A stretch of DNA of 20,934 nt from Rodentolepis nana. Taxonomy: Eukaryota; Platyhelminthes; Cestoda; Cyclophyllidea; Hymenolepididae. Every line of letters starts with the position of its first letter. Position 1 is the first letter of the stretch. The stretch spans positions 1 through 20,934 of the forward strand of contig UZAE01013592.1 in assembly GCA_900617975.1 (NCBI GenBank), read 5' to 3'. Shown here one piece after another: positions 9,050-19,155 of the stretch. A program made the translations under genes and the position numbers. Under the pieces are notes generated by a model. It was not told the DNA's origin, did no database searches, and saw only the letters and a list, made by a program, of their open reading frames with translations.

Positions 9050-9066
9050 CTAAACAAAAAGGTCAT
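9050..9066 (-). promoter_or_regulatory. Candidate 3' splice acceptor upstream of the AKR start
   Basis: On the minus strand, atgacctttttgtttag forms a pyrimidine tract and AG 48 bases before the ATG. A nearly identical tract sits 45 bases before the second AKR start. It could accept a spliced leader or a 5' UTR intron; which of these is not shown by the sequence. Confidence 0.5.
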
Positions 9067-9900
9067 TATTTCTTATATTTGATAGGTACACAATGAAGAA
9101 GATGAAACAAATATTAAGACATAATTATTTAAAACTATCGTTTTAACGACACTTGAATGATACATTGGATTCTTGTAGTTTGTTTTTGTAAATAATTGCA
9201 TATATTATAACTTATCGATAATTTGCACAATTTTGACACGCGTCATATATCGTTCTTGCCAAAATCTTTCCTTTAACTCTTTCCAAAAATTTTGAACGTC
9301 AATTATTTCGAATCAACTAAGTATCTATTCTTAACTACTTTCAACGCCATTAAGAAGAATGTGACCAAAATTTAAGTGTCATTACCTAAAGTATCATTTT
9401 AAGTAGCCCTGGTTCTGTTTGCATTTGTAAACGTATTTCTTTTTCTATGTTTTGTCGTTGTTTTTGCTATTATGGCATATATATTTACAGAAAATTGTCC
9501 TTTTACCAATTCAGTAAGTCAAAATATCAATTTCTTCAAACTTCTTCAATACCCATGTTAAACCATTTTAAGCAAAAATTATATTATTATATGTTTAGTA
9601 GGTTTAAATTATACGTTACTGTAAGCTTAAATTAATACTCAGCCGAATATGATGGAAATGCATTATTAAATACACCGAATCAATCTTTGCGCTTTCATTG
9701 GATGGTATAATTGAAATAATTTACTTTTGGGTGTATTTGAAATAATGACAAAATTGCAGAAACCTTAATTTACGTATTTCTCCTTTTAGAATTTGCAATA
9801 ACTTAAAGTATTAGGACGAGAATTGCTGCAATTGAAGTAGCAAGAACAGTGAGTTTTTTACAATATGTAAAGCGCATGAAACACAAGCCAGTTGTGTATA
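9067..9900. other. Intergenic, nothing recognised
   Basis: Very AT-rich. It would hold the upstream region of the minus-strand AKR gene. No clear TATA box position or transcription-factor site can be defended. Confidence 0.55.
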
Positions 9901-10450
9901 CCTAGGTTGTGGTTAACAACCAACAATGGGAATTACACGTTTCCATAACTTGCAACGAGATTATGAGTAAGACATAGTGAAGAGAATAAAGCCAAAGAGG
10001 AATCGAAGGGCATGTGGCTGAGAGGAGGCAATTTGTGAGTGTATGTGACAAGCAAGTGTCTACAAGAGTGCAGATCGAGAGTGTTTGTTTGTGAGTGATA
10101 ATGCGAAAGGTGTTTAAATCGGTCATTTGAGCAAGGACACGAATATAGGTACGAGGATAGATGCCATTTTGAGTGTAACGTGGTAGGGAGGACACATAGG
10201 GAATCGTTGACCTCGTCAAGACTTGTCCAACTCCGCATTGAGGTATGTTGTAAAAAGAGTGACTATGAACCAATGTTCATGGAACCTGTGACTGAGGGGT
10301 AAATTTTTAAAGTGCGTAGTAGGTCATCCTTCAATTCCATCTTTTCATTTGCCTCCTCCACGCAATCTACCTGTCCACATTCTTCGTAGGTACATGTTTG
10401 TGGAAGCAAATTATTATTTACCGAAAACTAACTACTGATAGCCGGAATCA
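9901..10450. other. Less AT-rich block with two overlapping open frames, no recognised gene
   Basis: On the minus strand two different frames stay open for 123 and 101 codons across 9902-10273. Neither has family motifs or a plausible domain. The + strand is rich in gtgt and gagagt patterns, which by chance keep antisense frames open. It could be an old repeat or part of a non-coding transcript. I do not call a gene here. Confidence 0.35.
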
Positions 10451-10806
10451 GGTCATGGCTTGAGGGTGGATATTGTGATCATGATAAACCACAGAACCTA
10501 ATTTACTTTCAAGATATGTGCAACTCCCATGTGAACGTGAATCGCAGGTTTAAAGTAGGATCGATAACGACGAAGCATTATTTTAGGCATGAAAAGTGGC
10601 CTTGAAGGCTCTGTGAAAAGGGGATTGGCGACAAACACTTAAAGACGAAGTCACTTGGTGCAACAATCAATCAAGAATTGTGAAAATTAAATACATAATG
10701 AGCTTGAACAGGGTTAGCAAATGGTAATAGTATTTTAATTAGATCGCTTAAATAACTGATCGATTGTTACTACTCAAATATATTTCACAATAATTTGAAA
10801 AATGCA
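10451..10806. other. Intergenic, nothing recognised
   Basis: No coding frame or repeat is seen up to the (TA)n tract. Confidence 0.55.
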
Positions 10807-10808
10807 CG

Positions 10809-10824
10809 TATATATATATATATA
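10809..10824. repeat. (TA)n tract flanking the mariner
   Basis: A short TA run directly abuts the mariner terminus and fits mariner insertion at TA. Confidence 0.85.
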
Positions 10825-11924
10825 TTAGGTTGGCAACTAAGTCATTGCCGATTTCAAATAAGAAGGCAAATTTGGAATTTTTGTTTAAAAATATAACTTT
10901 ATTCAATTAGATATTGGCCGTTCTTGTCGATGACCTTTTCCATCGTTCTGGCAGAGTAACAATTCCCCGTTCGTAAAATGTCTGGTCTTTGCTACTAAAA
11001 AACTGAATTAGGTGTGATCCGACATCATCCGCGTTGTTAAAAATTTGACCATTTAAAGTGTTTTGCATGGAACGAAACAAATGATAATCCGAAGGCGCAA
11101 GGTCAGGGCCATATGGTGGGTGTGACAAAATATCCCAACCCAGTTCCAATAATTTTTGCCGAGTAACCAAAGATGTGTGGGAGGGGCCTTGCGTTATCAT
11201 GATGGAAAACAACACCCTTCCGATTTGATAATGCCGGCCGCTTATCTTCAATTGCATCCTTCAGTTTTTCGAGTTCTTCAACATACACATTTGAATTTAT
11301 CGTTTGGTTCTGCGGCATGAGTTCAAAATACAAAATTCCTTTGTGATCCCACCAGACTGACAGCATAATCTTTTTTGGGGGTCGAATCTCTGCTTTTGAT
11401 ACTGTTTGGGCTGGTTGATCTTGCTTCACCCATGATCTCTTGCGAGTAGCGACATTGTTATAAACTATCCACTTTTCGTCGCCAGTAACTAGGTTCTTCC
11501 TTGGAAATGGATCATTCTCATTGCGTTTCAGTAGCGGCGAATCACAGATGCTAATCCGTTGCGTCAAATGAATTACCTTTAACTGGTGAGGGATCCATAA
11601 ATCAAGTTTCTTGACATAACCAAGGATTTTTAATTTTCTTTCAATGCATGTATGCGACACATTGAGCTTCTCTGCAATATCTCGTGTTGTGCTGTGACGA
11701 TTTGAATCGATAATGGCCTTGATATGAGTTTCATCCACTTCGACTGGGCGGCCAGATCGTTGTGAATTTTTCAGTGAAAAATCACCGGAACGAAATCTTT
11801 CAAACCAATTTCGACACTGCCTTTCTTTTAAGGCTTCATCTCCATATACGGCACATAACTTCTTTTGTGGTGCGATGCGTTCTTGCCTTTTCGGAAGTAA
11901 TACAATAAAATGTGTCGGAAGTGC
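10825..11924 (-). mobile_element. Mariner (Tc1/mariner superfamily) DNA transposon, 5' end lost
   Basis: The 3' terminus on the + strand begins ttaggttggcaactaagtca, a known form of mariner inverted-repeat end, next to a TA run. The transposase lies antisense and fills most of the element. The other end is missing: about ten codons from the expected N-terminus the sequence meets an N at 11925 and then an (AT)n tract, with no matching inverted repeat beyond. The element would normally be about 1.3 kb, so the 5' UTR and one terminus are absent, or hidden in an assembly gap at the N. Confidence 0.92.
10899..11924 (-). pseudogene. Mariner transposase, at least three frameshifts
   Basis: Cut-and-paste transposase remnant. 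From the N-terminal side: HFRHILLYYFRKGKNA (down to about 11876), a frame change at about 11865-11875, then a long clean frame with LCAVYG, the helix-turn-helix region (TTRDIAEKLNVSHTCIE), LDLWIPHQL, VTGDEKW (first catalytic Asp), SVWWD and HHDNARP (second Asp). A 1- or 4-base insertion at about 11178-11188 shifts into TSLVTRQKLLELGWD and PDLAPSDYHLF (third Asp). A last frame change at about 10934-10945 leads to KVIDKNGQYLIE and stop (10899-10901). Taking the usual DNARPHT as reference, the spacing between the last two aspartates is 34, i.e. DD34D. The copy is dead but all three catalytic Asp are present. Confidence 0.9.
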
Positions 11925-11925
11925 N

Positions 11926-11959
<34 letters not shown>
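11925..11959. repeat. Ambiguous base and (AT)n tract at the broken mariner end
   Basis: An N at 11925 is followed by aaa and then about 15 AT units. This is the only N noticed in the window, so the junction between the mariner and the microsatellite is not reliable. Confidence 0.9.
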
Positions 11960-11960
<1 letters not shown>

Positions 11961-13204
11961 TTGATTTACTTGAAAAATGGCTTGCAATAGGTGAAATCCC
12001 ACTATCGTTGCCCAACTGCCTCGTTTACTCAATAGAGCCTTCATAAAACTAAATTAACAGATCAACTTTAACTTTACAATTTGAGTACCGGGTCAGTTTT
12101 GACTGTCTTTACCCCATGGAGGTGTGTGCATGTCAAAGCAGCACATTTTTATATTACTTTTTCAACTCTGGTTTCAAGACTGAAATATCCCCACTTGGGT
12201 GAAAATGGACACATCATACATCCAACTCCTATGTTAGAAATGAATTCTTTTTGGAATGTAGTGCACGAAATTCGTCCTCTCAATTCTGAGACACAGTGAA
12301 TCGTAATTGGAAAATTAACAACGTTAAAATAACCAATATGTAAACAAGAAATGACTTCCAACTCCAGAGAAACCATAAGACTTATAAGCGCCATGTTAGT
12401 TTAGGAACATCAAGTGGAAGGTGTTCACACGAGTTCTTTTTGGTTTATGTCGACTGATAAAATGACCCAGTTGTATGTTCCAGATTAGTACAGTTGAAGA
12501 GGTGGTAATCTGCTGGTCGCAACGGTAGCCTAGTAAAGTGTCGCAACACCCAAAGAAGTGAATCAAAATAAGAGGAATAATAAATAGCGTGGAGGCAGTA
12601 AATTCAGCCGACATAACGATTTAATAATCAACTTTAGTTACTCAAAGCGAAGTAGTAGCCGTCTTGCTTATGGGTTGCCTGTTTGAGTCAACATTTTGAG
12701 TATGCAATAGTGAACAAGATAGTGCTATTTTGCAATAAGTTAAAGATAGCAAAGTTGCCTCATGACGGTATTCTGAGAACCAAGCTTTACCACAAACATT
12801 AACACACACACCCCCCCCCCCCCCCCCCCACAATTGGAAAAGTAATATTAGGTTCTCGGTGAGAAATAAAATCTGACTAACACTTCGTGGTTATGGTGAA
12901 GTGACTCGTGTTGAAGAAGCTCTATGTTTAAAATTCACAGATTGTGGCGGAATGGAGGGTAATTAAGTTGTAGCTTCTGACTGAATTCTTGTCCTTGATA
13001 TCCAGTAATTATTGGCCATTTGTGACCTGATTATCTCATATTCGGGTGCAATGCACATGTCCTCAATGACTTTAATCAACTCTTTTTTGCTCTGTGCAAG
13101 CGGATGCTCAATGGGTTTCATTTATCCCATGGCAAATTCGTGAATGTCTGAAGTTCAAAACGCTTTATCCTGTTTTAAAGCACTAATTCAATTACGAGTC
13201 AGCA
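11960..13204. other. Intergenic, nothing recognised except a poly-C tract
   Basis: Several 60-80-codon frames occur on both strands without domain motifs, codon pattern or splice structure. No gene is called. The C tract at 12811-12829 is listed separately. Confidence 0.55.
12811..12829. repeat. 19-base poly-C tract
   Basis: A run of 19 C follows a short (AC)n. Length is prone to sequencing error. Confidence 0.95.
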
Positions 13205-13880
13205 AACAACCTGACCACCTGTGAAATTTATTAATAATTACAATTTAAAATCTAAATTTAAATAGAAATGTTCTTTTTCCACTAGATTTAAATGTTTATA
13301 TAATGCTTACCGACTAGCACACTCTCAGTTCAACCTCCAAAACTTCCCTTATCCACAGTGAGTACTGCGTAAAATGTCACGAGTCAGTATTTAAAGAGAA
13401 AGTGGAACGAAGTTGGAACAGTTAACTGGTTTCGAATCTCAAGATACTCATCTCTCATCATTTGACCAATCATAAAAGTCCTCAATCAGAATTCCCAACT
13501 GGATAGTCGAAAATATTGCATACCTCATGTCATGTCTTCGGTGTGGGATGAATTGCTAGTCTCTCCAAAGAGGAGTTAGATTGAAGGCCGTAGTCCATTC
13601 ATTGCACAACTTAAACTTTATGGGACAGTGACTGACATCATCACCCAAAATGTGTGAATTAAATTATTATTAATTGATAACCCGAATTGCCACAACAAAG
13701 ATACTCCATCTCTCACCTTGACATGAAAGGATATTTTCCATAATAAATAAGAATGACGTTCCGAAGAATCCAAAAAACCTGAAAAAAACATATTTGTTGA
13801 TAAGTAAGATTTAAAATAGATCAGGGTGTGTAAAATTATATTTTACCATGAATAAATTACGGGAATGTAAACTACACAAC
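13205..13880 (+). repeat. Diverged direct repeat, copy B (partner 3215-3790)
   Basis: Same orientation and block order as copy A: caacctgaccacctgtgaaa, tttatataatgc, the 18-base identity at 13347-13364, ttttccataataaataagaa, gaagaatcc, and a tttacc block. Copy B has more sequence between blocks. No coding frame is conserved. Confidence 0.65.
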
Positions 13881-14616
13881 ATGAATTCATTAAACTTCTG
13901 CCTATGTAAAGAACTCGACTGCAATATTTGTACGTGTATTACTTCAAATTAGCATAATAGGCATACATATATAGATAATACATTAATTGCATATATTGTA
14001 TCTGCAATAAATGCCCTTCGCTAAGAAAGCTTCGTTTTTCCAATATTCTTGGAGTGACAAAGTTAAGCTAAAGGCGTAACTGACAGTGAGCATAGCTTTA
14101 GTGAAAAAATGTATCAAGAGTAAACTATCCCATTTGAGAGGTATTCGAATCTTACAGAAAATACGATTTCTTGAAATAACTTATTACTAATCTGATAATG
14201 ATGGTTTTGAGGTACTGTATATGTATATATACAATTGGAACCAGAATTGGCCAGATTTCAATTAATCGAGTCTAAGTAATACCTGGTAGACAACAACAAT
14301 TACTTTTGCGAAAAATTGAAAATTAAATAATGTGTCTATTCAGAATAACGAGGTTATATTACTAAGCAGATTCGTGTGATTTATTATAAAAATTCCATTT
14401 TAAAAATTGCAATGTTTTTTATTGTTGAACGATAACACATGATCACTGATAATTCACTTAAAATATATATCATTAAAAAGGCACAGGATTTATAACCGAA
14501 TATCAGAAACTTAATAGCAAGCTTTTAAATTAGGTTTAAACAACAGAGTACCGAATAAGTAGCTGGTGTTCCGAATAGTACTTGCATTAGAATTCTTTTA
14601 AGTAACGCCTTGAACA
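13881..14616. other. Intergenic, upstream region of the second AKR locus
   Basis: AT-rich with short tatata patches (about 13964-13972, 14218-14231). It should contain the promoter if the locus is transcribed. No specific element can be defended. Confidence 0.5.
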
Positions 14617-14617
14617 A

Positions 14618-14635
14618 ATGGCCTTTTTGTTTAAG
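14618..14635 (+). promoter_or_regulatory. Candidate 3' splice acceptor upstream of the second AKR start
   Basis: atggcctttttgtttaag matches the acceptor-like tract before the other AKR gene and ends 45 bases before ATG 14681. It also contains an in-frame ATG (14618) that would add 21 residues. In the paralogue the matching ATG is out of frame with the AKR (65 bases upstream against 63), so the extension is probably not coding. Confidence 0.5.
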
Positions 14636-14680
14636 CTCTCACGTGTAACAAACCACTTTTTAATTATCACAAATCGAAGG

Positions 14681-15806
14681 ATGAGTCTTGTCCCTTCTTT
14701 AAAACTCAATAGTGGGTACCAAATCCCTCAAATAGCTTTTGGAACATTTGATGTAAGTACTACATATGCTGCATATTTTTTCAAAGGCTCCAAAAGACGA
14801 TGTTATTAAATCAGTTGAATATGCAATTGATACTGGTTTCCGACATATCGACTGCGCCATATTCTACAATAATGAGGTGGAGGTTGGACAGGCTATTGCT
14901 GCAGGAATGAAGAAGAACAACCTGAAACGTGAAGAGTTATTCGTAACAGTATCTTGACCTTTATCTGATACATTGGCCCATGTCCTTCCAACACAAGAAA
15001 GACGTTCCATTTGATGCTATGGATTCCAACACCCTGATCTATGAGCACCACAAAATTGAAGATACCTGGAAAGCTATGGAGCAGTTAGTGACTGCCGGTC
15101 TCGTAAAATCCATTGGTGTCTCAAATTTTAATAAAAGACAGATTGAGAGGATTATTGCCCAATCCAGTATCGCTCCTGCAGTTAATCAAGTTGAAGTAAA
15201 CCTTCATTGGCTGAATGAAAAACTTATCGAATTTTGTCATTCCAAGAACATTCACGTCGAAGCCTATGCTCCCCTAGGGTCTCCTGGCTTTATGAAGTGA
15301 GTTCTTGACTTAAAGTCTTTTAAAAATGTTGGGCGTTTTGAAAATAATGATTCTTTCCATCGACGTTTTAGGGGCCAAGTACAACCACTGGTACAACAAC
15401 CGAATGTGGTTGAAATTGCTCAAAAGCACAACAAAACACCCGGACAAGTTCTTCTTAGACATGCCCTCCAACGAGGTATCGTAGTTCTTACAAAGAGTGT
15501 CACACCAGATCGAATAGCATCGAATTTCGAAGTACCTATTTATTTTACTAATTTGTAATTGTAAAGGTCTTTTCTTGAAATTCTTCAAGTCCATTTACCC
15601 ATTGTAGGTATTTGATTTCATGTTGACTAAAGACGAGATGGAGAAACTCAATAAAACAGGCATGAATCAGCGTATTTTCCACGTTCCTGCGTAATGTTCT
15701 AATTCGTTAATTGAGATGTGTTAAATCTTGCCAAAATATTTATCCATTTTCTTCTAATTGCAGGTTTGCCAAGCATCCAGAATATCCGTTTCACGATGAA
15801 TACTAA
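14681..15806 (+). pseudogene. Aldo-keto reductase paralogue with an 80-base frame-breaking deletion
   Basis: Same family and design as 7797-9001. Exons: 14681-14752, 14787-15296, 15372-15531, 15608-15690, 15764-15806 (72, 510, 160, 83, 43 bases). Only exon 2 differs in size, by exactly 80 bases. The gap falls after LFVT (about 14948): the 27 residues that follow in the paralogue, which begin SKL and hold catalytic Lys80, are missing. The frame then runs into TGA at 14955-14957, and LDLYLIHWP resumes in another frame. All else is intact: Asp and Tyr (RHIDCAIFYNNE), [27 protein letters not shown], stop, and every GT-AG site. A truncated product of about 81 residues could not be an active AKR. 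The single lesion means it is either a young pseudogene or an assembly error. The start at 14681 gives the same 72-base first exon as the paralogue. Confidence 0.88.
14753..14786 (+). other. 34-base intron of the AKR paralogue
   Basis: It starts gtaagtact and ends tttcaaag, phase 0, at the same position and length as in the other AKR gene. Confidence 0.9.
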
Positions 15807-15899
15807 TGTTGCAATCCTTTTCAGTGTTTTTACGTTGACCTTTTACTAGATTCTTTATTGATTTTCATCCTCAGTAATTGCATATGTATTTATTGGCCT

Positions 15900-15905
15900 A
15901 ATAAA
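15900..15905 (+). terminator. Poly(A) signal AATAAA of the AKR paralogue
   Basis: A canonical hexamer 94 bases after the stop codon TAA (15804-15806). Confidence 0.75.
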
Positions 15906-16733
15906 GACCTTAAAATTTGACTTCTTAAAGGTGGCATATTTTTATCATGGGCTTCATTTTCAATTTACTGGAATTGGTTCTATCCCTATGGAAACTAATA
16001 TTTCTGGCAATTATTTTAAATCAATAACAAATATAAAAGTTTTTAAGAGTGGTGAAAACAAGTTTTGGATGTGGGATTCTATTCTTGTTTGCTCGAAGGT
16101 AATCACATCAAGGCCATCCGAGATTCTGAGGTGTAAGTGCGCTTACGAATTCACTGGAAACTTTTAGTTCCAGGTGCTTAGCGTTGAAGTGGACAAAGTT
16201 GAAGTACTTGCATAGCTATTCACTTGTGATTTCCAGAAATAGCATTGACTCCAGAGTTCATGGTTAATGACCATGCTAACTCACAGTTTTTTTTCTTATA
16301 GAAACTGCTTCCTCATCATAATACTCAAAAGTAAAAGCACAACGAAATAATGATAATAGAGAAGTAGCACAATTCCCCTAGACACCGTTGACTTTGTTCG
16401 ATGTGCAATATCGAGGCCGAGTGCACTCATCTTGTGAAACCATGAGAGCGTTCTAACAGACCATTTCGTGAAATAGCATATTCGTCAATCTCACATCTGG
16501 TTTCACTATTGCCACGCCTCGAGATTTATATAAACATGAGAACAAAAAGACTATAATCCTATTAAAATGCATGACTCCAATTCAAATTCCCTTCATTTTC
16601 ATTGTTCTTAAGTTACAATCAAATAACTTAGCAGCTAAAAAGGGAATTGAAGCATTGAACGGGATTCTTAACAATTTTTGTGGTTTCTCAGGTATTTCAT
16701 TTAAATAATATTTCTTAATACCTTGGAACAAAT
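15906..16733. other. Intergenic, nothing recognised
   Basis: One 78-codon frame (15931-16167) has no family motif and no splice context. No gene is called. Confidence 0.55.
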
Positions 16734-16747
16734 TCAAATAAAAAATT

Positions 16748-17066
16748 TATTTATTTCAAATGGCAGGCATTTTGATAGTTACCATTAGCCCTTTAGTTGA
16801 CTTCGGGCTTCAGAGAGGGGAGGAACATCAAAGTGAGAAAAATTCGATAGGGGAAAAGAAGAGCGATTCACAGATGTAAAAGAGACAGATGGACACAAAG
16901 GCAGAGAAAAGGCTAGATGAGTACTGTGGAAGGGGTCGAGTGTGGCATACAGTGGGGTCATGGTAGTTTGAAGTCAGAGGTCAACTACCAGTTAATAGAC
17001 ATTTTTGCTGTATGAATATACGTTGCCCAGGGTGTACCACGTGGAGGTAAGTCTACCTCACACCTC
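16748..17066 (-). mobile_element. SINE-like element with LINE 3' end, flanked by a 14-base duplication
   Basis: Flanked by identical tcaaataaaaaatt at 16734-16747 and 17067-17080. On the minus strand it starts gaggtgtgaggtagactt, continues with the head module (16994-17057), a pyrimidine-rich body not seen in the LINE, then a last 70 bases resembling the LINE 3' UTR (gaagtcaactaaagggctaa) and the same terminus (cctgccatttgaaataaat). It has no ORF and no tRNA-type A or B box. It probably moved with the LINE's enzymes (inference from the shared 3' end). Confidence 0.86.
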
Positions 17067-17080
17067 TCAAATAAAAAATT

Positions 17081-18815
17081 ATCCATTCTAAGACGAATAC
17101 TTCATGGTTTTTATTAAAATTGTCGTCGGCCACCAGATTCTGTGAAGAGAACAACTCAGTGAGTTAATTTTTTCTTAGTATGTAGTTTGTTCAATGCCCT
17201 TTCTGACTAATAATTTTCACTTTATTGTTGAGGGAGAAAATGTTCAACCACAAAGCAGACAGAGAACACATCAGAAAGACACTTGATGATGCTGACCTTT
17301 GAGCAGGGCAAGTAAACCTCTAAGTCAAATTTACGGTCAAGCACCTACTTGACCTGCCAATGGTGATTTTGGTTTTGAAGGCTCTGCAGGGATAATAGGG
17401 ACTTAAATTAGGCACCAGAATGAAGACGACTTGCAAACTTTTGGATAGATCAGAATGGATTCTTTGGTTGAAACAGATTCTGGCTTAACAAAGGAAGAAA
17501 TATGGACGAATTTTATATGTCCATAGGCGATTGTGCAATTGTACAATCGCAATTGAAATTATTTTGCTATAACACCAAAATATCTGCGGAGTTTGAAACG
17601 CTGTCGTGTATGAACAAAGAAATCTCATGTACACTCTGACACACTCGAAAGTGTGGAGGGCTACGTGCTGCGTAAGGAGCAAATGTGGTCGGGAACTCAA
17701 AGACTTATCACCCAACCTCCAATCAAAAGTCCCTACATGATTTAACAAACTCTTCTTTGTACTTTAACGACTAAGCTCTTTGACAAAAGCACATCCCAAA
17801 TAGATGTGCTCATTGCAATACATCTGTTCCCTCTGTAGATATCTAGTTCTGGGAGCCATTGCAAACTGGGAGATCTTGCTGCAGAGAGATTACTGAGCAT
17901 AAGTGAAGACTTACTTTTGTAGCAATCCACTTCACCTCTCACGTTGGAAAGGGATGTAGGCTGGAGGGCTGAGATGAGTATTACGGGACAACGCTTTATT
18001 TTAATGTGTATCACATATTCGGAGAATTGTCTGGAAAGCAGAAAGCGATTGGACACCCAATAACATAGTGGAGTGTTTTTTTTCAACATTCAGGCAAACC
18101 AAATGACTATTGAATTGCAACATAAAGAAATTGAGTTTGCGTAAAATGAAAATCAACATCCGTTGGGACCCTCACCTTCCTAACTTCGAGTCTAAGCTCA
18201 AAATACTGAACTTTTGGCAATGACAATGACAAACGGAAACATTCATTTATCAAAACGGGCTCTGAACAATGTCACCTTGTTTCCCTTGTAAGTCATGTTA
18301 AGTCTCTTGTTTGCATCCAATACTCCCTTAAAATTTATCTCTCAAAGTAAAGCCAAACTTTTCTTTCTTCTGCCTGTCAAAGGTATGGCAATAACCATAC
18401 CTTCATCAATTCATTTAACATGTTCACTCAGTCTCCCATCTTCTAATTTGATGTACCCGGGCCCCCAAATATTCCATGGCATTGGAGGTTTTGCGATTCG
18501 TAGAAAATAATAATCATTTACATTCCGTATACTGTGACATATTAATGACAAGTTCTTTAACCGTTTTTATCTAACTAGTGCTTTGATATGGATATCGACA
18601 TAGTAGTTCAAAATAACTAATGGCGATACACATTAGGGATTATATTAGTAGGTTGTCACATATTTGCTAAACAAATATGTATAAAACAGTTAGTTGTAAG
18701 ATATTTTTCTTACTGAATAAAGTATGGTTAATTAATATTATAATTTTGTTAGTGAGGTGTGGATATTTCCGCTTCCAATTAGCTCCGAGGTAAATGGTCA
18801 TCAATAGTTATCATT
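17081..18815. other. Intergenic, nothing recognised
   Basis: Two minus-strand frames of 87 and 115 codons (17485-17748, 17742-18089) have no recognisable motif, domain or membrane segment. I do not call them. No RNA gene or repeat is seen. Confidence 0.5.
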
Positions 18816-19155
18816 TGGTGTGGGATAGACTTACCTCCACGTGGTGCACTCTGGCAACGTATTCTCATACGACAAAAAATCTACCAACCAGTTGACTTCT
18901 GATTTAAAATTGCCATGACTGGTAGTTGACTTCTCACTTCAAACCACCATCACCCCACTCATTCCACCACTTTCACAGTACTCATCTTACCTTTTCTCTG
19001 CTTTCGTGTCCATCTGTCTCCATACATCTGTCAATCACTCTTCTTTCCCAGCTCGCGAAATTTTTTCGCTACGGTATTCCTACCTGCCGTGAAGCCCCGA
19101 AGTCAGCTACAAGGCTAATGATAACTATCATAACGCCTGACATTTGAAATTAAAG
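18816..19155 (+). mobile_element. SINE-like element, second copy
   Basis: It starts tggtgtgggatagactt, has the head module (18824-18882), the pyrimidine-rich body (cacagtactcatctt, ttttctctgc, gtgtccatctgtctc), and the LINE-like end (ggctaatgataactatcat, catttgaaat). The tail is degenerate. A clear target-site duplication could not be fixed by eye. Confidence 0.8.
18888..18955 (+). repeat. 34-base tandem duplication inside the SINE-like element
   Basis: agttgacttct followed by a similar block occurs at 18890 and 18924; the 16748-17066 copy has this block once. The units differ at several bases. Confidence 0.82.

Noticed and set aside
11103..12044. A 313-residue ORF running through the N and the AT tract
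   Set aside because: Its first part is microsatellite-encoded YIYI and wrong-frame sequence. The true transposase reads HFRHILLYYF in another frame.
13428..13440. tRNA B-box-like ggtttcgaatctc
   Set aside because: No matching A box or cloverleaf around it.
14618..14680. N-terminal extension MAFLFKLSRVTNHFLIITNRR on the second AKR (possible organelle signal)
   Set aside because: The matching upstream ATG in the paralogue is out of frame, first exons from the inner ATG are both 72 bases, and the stretch overlaps an acceptor-like tract.
16994..17057. Hammerhead ribozyme in the SINE-like head, as known in schistosome SINEs
   Set aside because: The CTGATGA and GAAA core strings are not present in the module.
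17742..18089. 115-codon minus-strand frame as a gene
   Set aside because: No domain, motif, splice context or repeat match. The length is within chance in 21 kb over six frames.
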